Below, piece by piece: positions 22,501-35,500 of a DNA stretch of 64,000 bases. The position numbers and the translations under genes are program-made. Within the stretch, counting starts at the first letter, position 1. Each line of letters opens with the position of its first letter. The stretch lies in the NCBI GenBank assembly GCA_029582265.1, contig CM055816.1, positions 87,071,288 to 87,135,287 of the forward strand, read 5' to 3'. Under the pieces are notes generated by a model. It did not search any database. It had not been told where the DNA came from and saw nothing but the letters and a program-made list of their open reading frames with translations. The stretch is from Zoroaster sp. YZ-2022 (taxonomy: Eukaryota > Echinodermata > Asteroidea > Forcipulatida > Zoroasteridae).

Positions 22501-25500
22501 GTGGTCTCCCATTGATACATTGCAAGCCATACTAATATGTTCAAACATTTACAGTGGCCTTGGGTGGCAAACAGATGATTTTGTAAGATTACTTGGAAAG
22601 GACAGCAGGCTTGTATGTACTAAAGGTTAAGTAAGACTAATTGCGGTGACACCATGTGGAATCTCAATTGAGTAGTAATTAGTTCTGAAAAGAACTGGTG
22701 GTACAACTCGATGTTTCGATCAGTATGCTCTGATCGTCCTCAGGAGAAATGCTACTAATTACTACTCAATTGAGATTCCACATGGTGTCACCGCAATTAG
22801 TCTTACTTATCATCCTCACCATGCAAAGCCACAAGTTTTACCGTACTAAAGGTTGGTGAAGAAAATTGAAAATTTAGTGGATCGGAGTGGCCTCCATGTG
22901 TAGGAGGGTTTTCCTGAGAAAACAATTTTTAATGTTTAAACTTTAACAAAAAATGAATGGCAAGCTTGTAAAAGCTTTAGAGACTGAAAGATTTCACAGG
23001 ATAATTGATACTTATGTCCAACTTTCCAGTGTATTTGTTCATTTGATAAATTGGTAATTACCACAAGTTGTACCTTCTCTTTAAACTTTTGGATGGATAA
23101 CTGGAATACCTTCTGATTTTCTATTATACATACATGTAATTGTGGATAATAATTGAACAACTTGTCTTTCATTAATATTTAGTTGTTGGTCAACCAAGTT
23201 TTGCTCAAGAGCCGGCTGATACAACCGTTGTACAGGGAGGAGAAGCTATTTTAAATTGTGTCGTAGATAACTTAGACACTAGTACTGGAATCCTGTGGAC
23301 AAAAGGTAGCAGTAATACTCCACTTGGACTTGATAGAGAGATGCCAGGCTACCCACGATATAGTGTAATAGGTGAGTACAATTTTGGAAGAACTGGGGTT
23401 CGAATCCAGCAAAAGGCATACACAACCTCTTAGGGCTGTGCCGGGTATCTCCGACCGAAACGGTCATTACCCGGTTCCATTTTTCGGTTCCAATTACCCG
23501 TAAACGACTTTTTAAAATTCGGACTTAACATTTGAGTGGTGCAAACAGAAATCTGTGACTCCTGAACAATGTAATGTTTACACTTTTACAGACAATTATC
23601 TTTAAATTCAAGAGATTGCACTCCAATAAAGAAAAGATTGATTTAAGTATGGTATCCTCTGTATTATAAAAGTCATTTTGTTACCATTTACAGTACATGT
23701 ATTTGTACACCACCTGAGGCATGTTTTCAACAAAAATGAAAACGGGTATCCGGGTATCCGAAGTTTCCTGATTTCGGGTATCCGGTTCCAAAAATATCCG
23801 AAAATGCACAGTCCTACAACCTCTGTATTCAGGGAATAAGACACATGTTTTAGATGAATAGTGAAAGATTTTGAGCAAGATATAAGATCAATATTATTAT
23901 TACATACTGTGTTACATGTAGGTAATGACACACGAGAAGCCAATCTCCGCATCGTTGATGCTCAGTTGGAGGATGACGACACTTACCGATGTCAAGTCCC
24001 TGGCCTCAGATCTGGAGAAATTACACTTACAGTGCAAGGTAAACTACCAATGGCAGGGATTTTATTCTTAAATGATTGTAGGGATAAGGCCCATGAACTT
24101 GCCCCCGACGAACTTCCCCCCGACGAACTTCCCCCCAACTAACTTCCCCCCGACTAACTTCCCCTCCCCAACTGACAACCCCCCCTACGTTTTTATATTT
24201 CACCAATTAGTTGAATATTTATTTTTTACTGTTTTTTTAATATACGCGAAAAAACTCAGATTGTGAATTTTTTGGTTTCAATGTAATGTAAGGTTTTGTG
24301 CTCTTCCCCAATAAATGTTAATTTTGAGAAAAATAATGCCTAAAAAGGCTTAATTTAATAGCTAATGGGAGTGTCTGTATATAAAGAACAAATGGAATAA
24401 TTTGTGTGCACTGAGTATAGGTTTTTTAGGGGAGCGTTAATATTGGTGAGGGGGAATTGCCATTACCATCCCCCTCTCATAAATATTTGGGGGACCTTTT
24501 CACATTATACCATTCCAACACATCATCAACCCTTGTAGAATGCTTGGTATGCGTTGAAACCAACCCTGCTCGGGAGCTTCGTTGAGAGAGCTCTCTCGAC
24601 CCATGAAAAGAAACCCGAACCATTACACGTGTAGTGCAAAACCTAGGTTCGTGTGTGAACGCAATGTGTTGTTTAAACCATGTAAATTTCCCCATTCATC
24701 CAAAGGGGTTATTATTAAAAGTGTTTTATATTGAATTGTTTTGGGGCTTTAAAATGATATTTTTCACAGTATTTCCTTTGTCTTTCACAGTACCCCCAGA
24801 TCCTCCAACGATAGACAACTATGAGAATGACACACTCATCACAATCGATCCCCCTGCAACAATCACCCTCATCTGCCGGACGAATAACGGTCGCCCAGAG
24901 GCCACCATAACATGGTTGAAAAACAACAGCCCGGTCTTATACGTTACTCCAGTAACCTCCGTCGAAGCGTCCGGGGACCCGCTTGGGAAGAAGAGCAATT
25001 TTGTGAGTACATTGATGCTGAACCCTGAGAAGGAGGATAATGGCGTGCAGTATGAGTGTGTTGTGGAGCATCCAGCGTTGATCAACCCTCACTTTGTGAC
25101 TGTAACCCTCAACGTCAGATGTAAGTTTCGGTCTCAGTGGATGAGGTTTCCTGATTTACATGTATATATCCTCATTGGGAGAATAGGATTCAATCGGGAT
25201 ATAATTATCTCCAGGCCTGTCATTTCTCAGGATTTTTCCTGATTTCAGGATTTTTAACTGATCTTCCTATACCTGAAACTTTCCTTGAAAGAAAGAAAGA
25301 AGTAGCCTGTATTCCAAACCTCTAGTTTCTTGTTTGTGGGAATATGGAGAATCTGTAAATCCTCCAAAATTAAACATCCAGGAGATTCAGGGGGGCTTTG
25401 TCCTCTAGACCAAAGGGAGAACCAGGACCACTACCCATTGTGTCAAATCACACCCCTGTATCTCCCAATCAGGATAGTATGGCCGATTGTATTGCTGATG

Positions 25501-26505
25501 GGGGGGGGTTCAATGTGAACTATATTACCCCGATTGGGATACACTAATACAGATTGAAACCCTATTCTCCCAATAAGGATAGTGTGTACCATCAGCAATA
25601 TGTATACTATCCCAATTGAAATTATGGTGTCCCTTTAAAACCCTCCTACTATTAGTGTTGTTCTTAACAAAGTCGACCCATACTTCAAAATGTCACAACC
25701 AACAAAATACACAGTACATTTCGGAGGGGTTATCCACAAAATACCATGTGGCACCCTGGGGCACACTCAGTTTGTGTGAAGGTCAGAACACTGTTTTTGT
25801 CCCAGGGGCATTTTGGGGTATCCATGTACCACTCTTGTGTACAGTATGCAATGTAATTTTAAGGCATGCATAGAAAAAGCATTGTGTACTTCGCAGACAC
25901 AAGTTTTTGTGGCATTTTGGAGACTGCATGTACATGTATCTGCGTTACAGATTTTCCCAATCATAAAAGAAAGGCCATTTTCTGAAATATTAACCCTCCT
26001 ACTATAGCTGAACCTTAGTGGCAAGTAGCTATAGCGATCAAAAACAGTCAACTGCCTGTTTTGACTGTTGAACCAACTGTGCACACGGAGGCAGGTTTCA
26101 CTGGTTTTTATTGTCATTTTGACCACCCTCAACAAGACAAGACAATACTTTTACCAGTCAAAAACGAGCGACTCATTTTTACCTGTAAATGTACTTATAT
26201 GTACTACACGTAAGGTTTGACAGTGTTCAAATTTTTAAGTGCACTACGTACACCTTGGCAAGTATTTCAACATTTTGACTGATTTTGACCCTTGTAGTCG
26301 TAGAAGGGTTAATGATAATTTCCTTTGTTGACTGAAGTTCCCCCTGGTCCCCCGCTGATCACTGGTTACCAGCAGGGTGTAGCAGTGAGACAAGGAGACG
26401 TCGTCAATCTAGACTGTGCATCCAGAGGAGGTAACCCACTTGCAGAGGTAAACAAATAAAAAATTGAATCGTATTTTCAGACATTTAAAAGATAATAATA
26501 ATAGT

Positions 26506-26556
<51 letters not shown>

Positions 26557-29500
26557 CGTAGTAATGTGGACTTATATAGCGCACGTATCCACCAAACTGG
26601 TGCTCAAGGCACATTATATTATTACCCCTGCTCATCAGGCTCATAAATTATTCCCGAAACCATCTCAGCTCCCTAGGGAGTATACAGCTCAATTGCTGCC
26701 ATTACAGTGCATATAGGGCTAATCAAACACAACAACCAACTCTGCCCTCACGGGTACCCATTTACCACCTGGGTGGAGAGAAGCAATTATGGTAAAGTGT
26801 CTTGCTCAAGGACACAAACACCATGGTCGCGGTTGGGATTCGAACCCACATTCTGACGACTCAGCCATCAGAACACAAATCCGATGGACTAAACCGCTCG
26901 ACCATGGCACTCCACAAGATATATCGCCCTGGCTCAAGAGACCCAACAAACAGAATTTAACCCCTTGTGTACGGTATTATTTTTACCAAGTGAAGGTAGT
27001 TGCGGCCAACCAAGAAACATCTGTGGGGCCGGGGGGTCAAACCTGGCTATTCAGCCAAGCATATAGACCGAACAATAAGCAGGCAAGCTAAACCGGGCAT
27101 ACCCTATTCATCGCATGTGAAGTCCCCACATACGTAATTGAATGGCCGGTGTTCAGAAATCTCATGAAAAGGCTGTATTCAGAATGCTCTCGAAAGCCCA
27201 ATCTGTTATATAACACTCCATTTCAAGAACAATATGGTTCACCAAACTACCAGCCTTCTTGAAGATTTCTATTCAAGGCGAATTCTCAGCAAATGCAGCT
27301 GGAAAATCAATTAATTCACCGGCGGCGGCTGTAGCCGTCAACCATACGCAGGGGTTATAAATTCTGATTGACAGCCGCGCTGGCCAATCAGAAGAATGCA
27401 AATGCCCTCATGCTAGCAGAGGATTAGAACAGTGGCCCAGCATTTTTACTCCTAGACAGATTTTTTTCGTTCAATGTCTCAAATGAAAGCTTATAACTTC
27501 TTAACCCCAGAAAAGCAATTCAACATTTAAATCTATTTTGTTACCGTCAAATCAGCCCATCTTTAATAATTATCAATCGGTTCCATTATTAAATTATTAT
27601 TGAAAAGCTGTATTGGGGAAGGCGCGGTGTCCAGATGGATCACTACTACATAATTATGTAATCAATTCATGTGTTATTTGATTAGTAATCAATCAATCAA
27701 TTAATTAATCAATCCATTATTACGGAACAGGTGTATTGGTGGAAGAATGGTGTACAGATGGATCACTCCTACATCACCGATGGTGCAAGTGCAAGGAACA
27801 CCCTTCCAATAACAGTAGGCTACAGTGATAACAATGCAGTGTACAAATGTCAAGTTAGCAGCATTGTGCTTCCACAGCCTTTGACCGCTCAAGTGCAGTT
27901 CGCAGTATACTGTAAGTTTTGGTGTTTCTATTTCAATTTTTACTGTTTACAGTCACATACTAAAACACGCTGCAGTTATATATATGGATATGAGATGCTA
28001 GATTTATAAGTAAGATTTTTACCTTTCAGGAGTGTGATTTGTCCAAATTTTTCCGGATTTGCGGATTTTTACAAATCGCAATGTTGTGATCCTTTGGATA
28101 TTAAAGATTTAAGCAATAAAGGAAAGCAAAGCAAACGTTCAGAACTATAGATTTCACCCCAGTGCTGTTCACAACAGCGGCCCCAATACCCCTAGCAAAA
28201 TTTACGTGGATTTTTCAAAACTGCCCAATCCCACCCCTGAGCTTTGCATGGTGAAAAGGATAAGTAAAGACTGCGGTGACACCATGTGAAAAAAAAAAAA
28301 CTCTGAGTAGTAATGAGTACTGAAAAGAACTGGAGGTTACAACGTCTAGACGTTTCAATCAGTATGCTCTGATCGTCTTCAGTAGAATTATTTATTTTTA
28401 ATAGATTTATAACCAGCAAAGTTCTTCTCTGATGAGGGTGCCAAGTTATAGGGACTATTATGGTGTGCCATGGTCGAGCGGTTTAGTGCATCGGATTTGT
28501 GTTCTGATGGCTGAGTCGTCAGAATGTGGGTTCGAATCCTGCTTCTCTCCACCCAGGGGTAAATGGGTACCTGTGAGGGCAGAGTTAGTTGTTGTATTTG
28601 ATTAGCCCATGTGCGCCGAAGCAATTGAGCTGTATACTCCCCAGTGAGCTGAGATGTTTCAAGAATGATTTATGCACCTGATGAGCAGGGGTAATAATGT
28701 AATGCGCCTTGAGCACCAGTTTGGTGGATACGTGCGCTATATAAGTCCACATTATTATTATGAAATAGGAATTTTAGACCTTGAAAATATTATACACAAC
28801 TGTATTTCCATAGTTACATACATGTACATCCCTATTCAACCTTTCAATTGCCAATTTGTTGGTATTTTAATACGGTTTTTTTAAACACTTTTTAGTCTAT
28901 ATCATCGCAGTTTTCACGAAGTGACATATATTCGTTCACGTCGTGGTAAAATTTCGTTGCGAGATATAAGCGATTGAAGTTGGTCAAGTTTTAAAACCAC
29001 GGTTTCGATGTCATTTTAATCTCGAAGATCATTAATTTTTACTTTGTTAGAAAGCTGAAATTTCGTATGATACGTAATTGGATTCGTTTTGTGGAGAAAA
29101 ATAACTATAAACAAGCAATAAACTTATAAACCAAACAGTCACTTCGTGAAAACTGCACACGCTGTTGTCAAGTTTTCATGAACTGACGTTTCCTGTGCAT
29201 TAGTATAGGTGCACGCGTAAACTTCGTGGAACACATGCACGTGTGGCGTGATCGAATTGTGTCACTTCGTGAAAACTTAAAATCATGCCGTTCGCATAAA
29301 ATACATGCAGTAACATGCACAAGGCTGCGATCGGTTACTTCGTGAAAACTTAAAACCACAGTTACTTTAATTAGAAAACTAGATAGTTTTGAGGATTAAA
29401 ACTTGGTGAAATGAAAGATAACAGTATTTGAAGTCCAAATATTGACTGAACTCATTTTCCAAAAAAAAAAAGATTTTTTAGCAATCCGTCACTTCGTGAA

Positions 29501-32500
29501 AACTGCGACGATATGTTAAAGAAAATACAGTGTACATGTTATATTCATGAGTAAGTCAGTGATGTCACAGCAGGATCTGGCGCCAATTTCACAGAGCTGC
29601 TTAGAAGACAAAATCGCTTAGCAGAAATATTTGCTTAGCAGGTTTTGCTGGTTGCCAAACCTTCATACAAAATGAGTATACTTTGGCTGGTAGTCTGTTA
29701 AATAATGCTTAGTAGAAATATTTGCTTAGCAGGTTTTGCTGGTTACCAGCCAAACCTTCATACAAAATGAGTATACTTTGGCTGGTAGTCTGTTAAATAA
29801 TGCTTAGCAGACAATATTTGCTTAGCGGGTTTTGCTGGTTACCAGCCAAACCTTCATACAAAATGAGTATACTTTGGCTGGTAGTCTGTTAAATAATGCT
29901 TAGCAGACAATATTTGCTTTGCGGGTTTTGCTGGTTACCAGCCAAACCTTCATACAAAATGAGTATACTTAGGCAGGTAGTCTGTTAAATAATGCTTAGC
30001 AGACAATATTTGTTTAGCGGGTTTTGCTGGTTACCAGCCAAACCTTCATACAAAATGAGTATACTTTGGCTGGTAGTCTGTTAAATAATGCTTAGCAGAC
30101 AATATTTGCTTAGCGGGTTTTGCTGGTTACCAGCCAAACCTTCATACAAAATGAGTATACTTTGGCTGGTAGTCTGTTAAATAATGCTTAGCGGACAATA
30201 TTTGCTTAGCAACATGTTCTGCTTAGTAGCTCTATGAAATTGGCCCCAGATACAACATCATGTTGATTTATATACAAAGAAGTTGACAGATTTGTAGAAT
30301 GTAAATTGTGAACATTTTTCAACACAAGACTGTTAAGAAGCAAGAAATAATCACTTCTGTTATTTGTTCGTTCTTTTCTTCAGTTCCTCCGGCGTATGTA
30401 AACATCACAGGCCACGAGAACATGGTAAACTCTGGCGCTACCTTAACACTCCAATGTACATCTGGTGAGTCAGTGGACAAGACATAGCTTCAAATTTTCT
30501 GAAGTTTCCGTGACTAATTGATGTTATATGGAAATACTCATGCACAGATCCTTACCATTTCATTGACACATCACATAACTAGATTTCTGTTTTTACGCAG
30601 GCACTTGAAAAAGTACCAATGAGGTGTCATAAGCTTGGGCGATATTGATTTATTTCATCCACGATATATCGGCAAACATTTATCGCGATTTTCAATAGTA
30701 TGGTGATTATTTTTTCATTGATGCATGATTGCTTTAGAGCTCTTAACCACAAGCGTCACAAAAATCATAGTGTGTATGTGCATCTGAAGTGGTTCACTTT
30801 TGCTTCTCACTTCCGAAAGCTGAAAAGACTTTACTAAATTTGTTTCCATGAAATTTTTGACTTGACTCACAATGGCGATTTTTGTAATTTTTTTATTTAT
30901 TTATAATTTTTTTAAATCGCGATGTGTTTTTTTAATCGCAATTTTTTTTAATCGCAACTAGAAAAGCTTAATGATATCGTAATTGAATAATTAAAAAAAA
31001 GGTATCGCGATATTTGATATTATCATTATCGCCCAAGCTTAGTGTCAAATAGTTTACTATTTAACGGATGATATGGTACTTACATTGCGTTTCACCTCTG
31101 TGGACCTGGTTTCGAATTCTACTGGGGACCCAAGCTGACGTGGATTGGGTTTTCAGTCTGTAAATGTTTGTGTGGATTCCCCCCCCCCCAAAAAAAATCT
31201 AATTCTCCTCCCACTTCTAAAATTACCTTGTTTGTATGACATTGGGGCAACGGATAATAAACCACATGCGGCACATACAAATGAAAATTTTAACATTGTA
31301 TAAAAATTTCGCTCATTTTGAAAAAAAATGCTGGTATCTCTGGCCCATACTAATGGATAATTGATCTTGCAAAAAAGCCACTTGGGTTTCTGGTAAGAGG
31401 TCGTCTTCAAAATCGGTGCAGTGACGCCTTTTTTTTTTTAGTGATCTTTTTTTTTTCTTTTCCAACTAGTGAAGTATGTGATACATGTACATGTATACAC
31501 GGTTATTGGAATCAGACCAAATTTTCCATACACAAAGTATGGTGGCTAAGAGATGCCTCACAAATCAGGCAAACATTCATACTCTTCTAAAAAAAAGTTG
31601 GACTGCAGTTTAGGGCTGTGCCTGGTATCCGGATATCCGGATACCCGACCGAAACGGTCATTACCCAGTTCCATTTTTCGGTCCTAATTACCCGTAAACG
31701 ACTTTTTAAAATTCAGACTTAACATTTGAGTGGTGCGAACAGAAATCTGTGGCTCTTGAACAATTATCTTTATATTCAAGAGATTGCACTCCAATAAAGA
31801 AAAGATCGATTTAAGTATGGTATCCTCTGTGTTATAAAAGTCAATTTGTTACCATTTACAGTACATGTATTTGTACACCACCGGAGGTATGTTTTCAACA
31901 AAAATGAAAACGGGTATCCGAAGTTTCCTGATTTCGGGTATCCGGTTCCAAAAATATCCTAAAATGCACAGCCCTACTGCAGTTAGACATTGTTTCATAG
32001 CAAAAAAAGAAAACTAAAAATTGCCAATGCACAGGGTCTGAGGCAACGCACACAGAGACCAGAAACCGGAGAATTTTTTTTTGCCTTGATCACTGATGCC
32101 ATTTTTATTTTTATTCAATCTTAGCTAACAGCAATCCCAGCGCCTTCATCTCCTGGTACACCGGAGGTCAACAGGTCAGCTCGTCCGAGGACATAGTCGT
32201 CGTTGCTCCTAACGGTGGCTTCATCACGACACAGAACCTTACGATCACGCTGACAGCACAGGTGGACAGTGTGGACTACATGTGCCAGGCTACCAATCCG
32301 GATTTGTTTGAGTATGCTAATAGTGTGGCAACTGTCAGTGTTATGTGTAAGTTGCACCAGGGTTCTACATGTGCCAGGCTTCCAATATGTGACCTGCTTA
32401 ATAGGTGACCTGCTTAACCAGTTCACGTCGGGAATATATATTTTTTTCCGGTCCCCCGTGCGGGTTTATTTTCAGTGAAAAATCAGAAAAAATTTCTAGC

Positions 32501-35500
32501 CATTAAATAATTTTTTTTGTCAATGAAACTAAGTCCGGACACCCAAATAAACACCTTTACTCATTGACATTTCGAGAATTAAATGGCTAGTTTTTTAATT
32601 ACGGTTGTGTTTGTTCAGCACAATTAGACCGTTGGCAAGCTCCGATGCAACGGCCTATTAGCGACCAGCGTCCGGTCGAACAGACGGCATACCCGAACAG
32701 ACGGCATACCCGGAGAGAGAGGAAATGCCTCGTAAACAATGGATATAAATCCGTCTTTACAAATTCTTGGCTGGTATGTCAAAGGAACAGGTCTTGGATA
32801 AAGGGATTACGCAAAAATCAACAAAAAGAGTGAACTCGTTCATTGGTTGCAGTGCCTTTTGTCCGGGGCCACCGAACCGTGACCCCATAGACTCCGAGAA
32901 ACGATTGCGTGCATACAAGTCAGGCACCACGACGGCACACCACGTGTGGCGTGTTGACAAGTCTCCCGGTAACACACACAAAAATCGGAATGTGTGTTTA
33001 GACGCTCTCCAATCCGCGGTTCAAAAAAAAAATGCGTGTATACACGGCCTCCGACACAAACTGGTTAATATGTGACCTGCTTAATATGTGACCTGCTTAA
33101 TATGTGACCTGCTTAATATGTGATCTGCATAAGGCTGTGCCGGGTATCCGGGTACCCAGATACCTGACCGAAACTCTCATTACCTGGCTCCATTTACCTG
33201 TAAACGACTTTTTAAAAGCTGAACATTTAAGCCACGGAAATGGAAGTCTCTGATTTTTTTTTTTTTAAGAAAACTCTGATAAAGGCTTTAGAAGTAACAT
33301 TTTGCCGACAGCCTTTCACAGATTTGCCAGCTTTTGTTTGATGTATCGAGTTTTGTTTTGAGTTGACTGTCGTCAAGCCGGTATCACAAGTTGATATTTG
33401 TGCCTATTGTATGTGTGTATGCCCAATAGGGCGGCATTCCATTTGGGAACGTTCCATTAACGAGTACGCACACTGGGAATATCAGGTGTTCCTATTTGGT
33501 ATAACTGCTGTTCCCATTGGGGAACACTGAATGCTCCCAAAAGAAATGTTCCAAATGGAATAGGAGCGTTCCGAGTTTTAAAACGCTTATCATTGAGTCG
33601 TAATTCTTAATTATTTTTAGTCATTTGTGAAAAAATTCAAAATCAGGATTGAAATATCTCAAAACAGATCCCCCACAGAGTCCCGTCATCTCTGGTTACC
33701 AAGAAGGTCGTGAGGTCAAAGCTGGTAACCTATTGAGGCTCACCTGCATCGCAGTCGGTGGCAACCCCCTAGCGACCCTCACTTGGCAGAAGAATGGCGT
33801 CGAACTGGAGGGTAACTACGGCACAAGCGGTCAGCTAGCCACCAACGAGCTTCCTCTGATCCTAGAACAAACGGATAATCAAGCTAACTATAGCTGCAGT
33901 GCTTCGAACCAAGCCACCCCCACGCCACTCGTAACTCAAGTGTCCCTAGATGTCCTCTGTGAGTACAGGTTTATTTGCCCATTCTTTTTGTTTTCATTTA
34001 TTTTATATTTGTTGGCTCACTGAGTCATTTATTAACCCTAACCTTCCCAAATCCTCCAAAATCCTCTATGATTAAGTGAAGGATTTTGAAGGATTGAGGT
34101 TACATGCTACATGCTCTTTGCTAAAGTGAAGGATTTTTTAGGATTGAGGTTATTAGGCATACTTGCCTTTCCATGGTACATGTACGTCAATGTTTGTTGT
34201 AGTGATTGCAAGGTCAGTGCTTGGGTCAGTGGACACTGTTTATTGCTCCATGCATGCAGGGAGGGTCCCTGGCCATGTACATGTATCACATATTAGAAAC
34301 ACATGTGTGCATACATGTCATGTGCTTGCTTTACTACTGAAGGATTTTGGAGGATTCAGGTTATGTGTAAGCAAATGGGCCTAGGGAGTTAGGATTAAAA
34401 AAATACAAATGAAATCATCAAAATCAAATAAACTAAATGTTATTAACCCTATCACTGCAAAGGACACATACGTCTTAGGCATAAATGTTTGTGTGCATTT
34501 ATGTAATACTAGTTTTTTAAAAATTATGTATTTTGTTTAGGGAGGACAGCTAAAGTGGCGATACATGCAAGTCTTTGAAAGCCTGTCCAGGCCCAGGCTT
34601 TGCCCAGGTCTAGGGCCTATATAATCCCCTGGCCGAGTACAAAAGACTCTTTACTAAAGAATAGATCTCGAATAGCTCTTATTGTTAACACAGACTTGAC
34701 TAACACCTCAGTTGTCTTTTGTTCACAACTGCAGTCAGCATAATGAGCTCTTCTTGGCTGGGCTTGGCCCTCCAGAAGCCCAGGTTATGTTATCGAGTTC
34801 TTTCGGGTAGACTAGGGCAAAGTCGAAACTTTGAGAGCAAACCAACCGGCTCTTCTCAGAGCCATCACTTTTTCCAAAAAGATATCATTACATGGTGTAC
34901 CCGAAAGAACTCGACATCTATCTCCACCATGCAAAGCCTCAAATTCTACATCAAGCCCAGGTTATGTTGATTTGCAGATACTGTATTGTTACAGGATTAG
35001 GACTCGCAAAAGACAGATTAGGAGGCCAGGTAGCCCAGGACTCTGGTTGAAACTGAATATATTTTTGAACGTCCTATATCTATTGATGATAATTTCAAAG
35101 CCTGCTCTCTCAGTTCCCCCAGAGAGAGTTTTCGTCACCGCCGAGCCTGCCGAGTCAAGAGATGGTGACCGAGTGGTGGTGAAGTGTACAACAGCAAGCA
35201 GCAACCCAGCCAGCGAGCTGTCTTGGTGGAAGGATGGTGTACCGGTGGATGGTAAGTACTGCTCATGGTGTCGATACATAGCTGCCAACTATTACATATT
35301 TTTAGTAATTATTATGAATTATTTCACGAATTACAAAAGTAAGTGAGAATAACCTGTGAAGTCCCCATGGTTCTCCCTGAACCATATTTCTCACTTAGCG
35401 ACAGAAGACTGAGTTGCCCGACATTGGTTCTCCCTTGAACCATTTTCACTATAATAGTGACAGTTGAGATACGAGTTGTACGATAAGTTTCTTTTCAGAA

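Larger units (their letters stand above)
17346..23182. other. Nephrin intron 1 (5.8 kb)
   Basis: Filled with repeats listed separately: a diverged satellite-like monomer at 17372-17425, a SINE, TTAA MITEs, a retroposon, element G and an hAT-like MITE. A ~120-bp tandem repeat (three units with TTTTTAAGG and ACCCTTTTGGGAGTG) lies at about 21978-22270. No exon seen. Confidence 0.6.

Noticed and set aside
28463..28540. tRNA gene (A box and B box present)
   Set aside because: It continues into the SINE body and ATT tail and is repeated elsewhere with the same body, so it is a SINE head.
32767..33075. 102-codon open frame inside the TTAA element
   Set aside because: No recognisable domain, runs across the element boundary, and the element is a short non-autonomous type.
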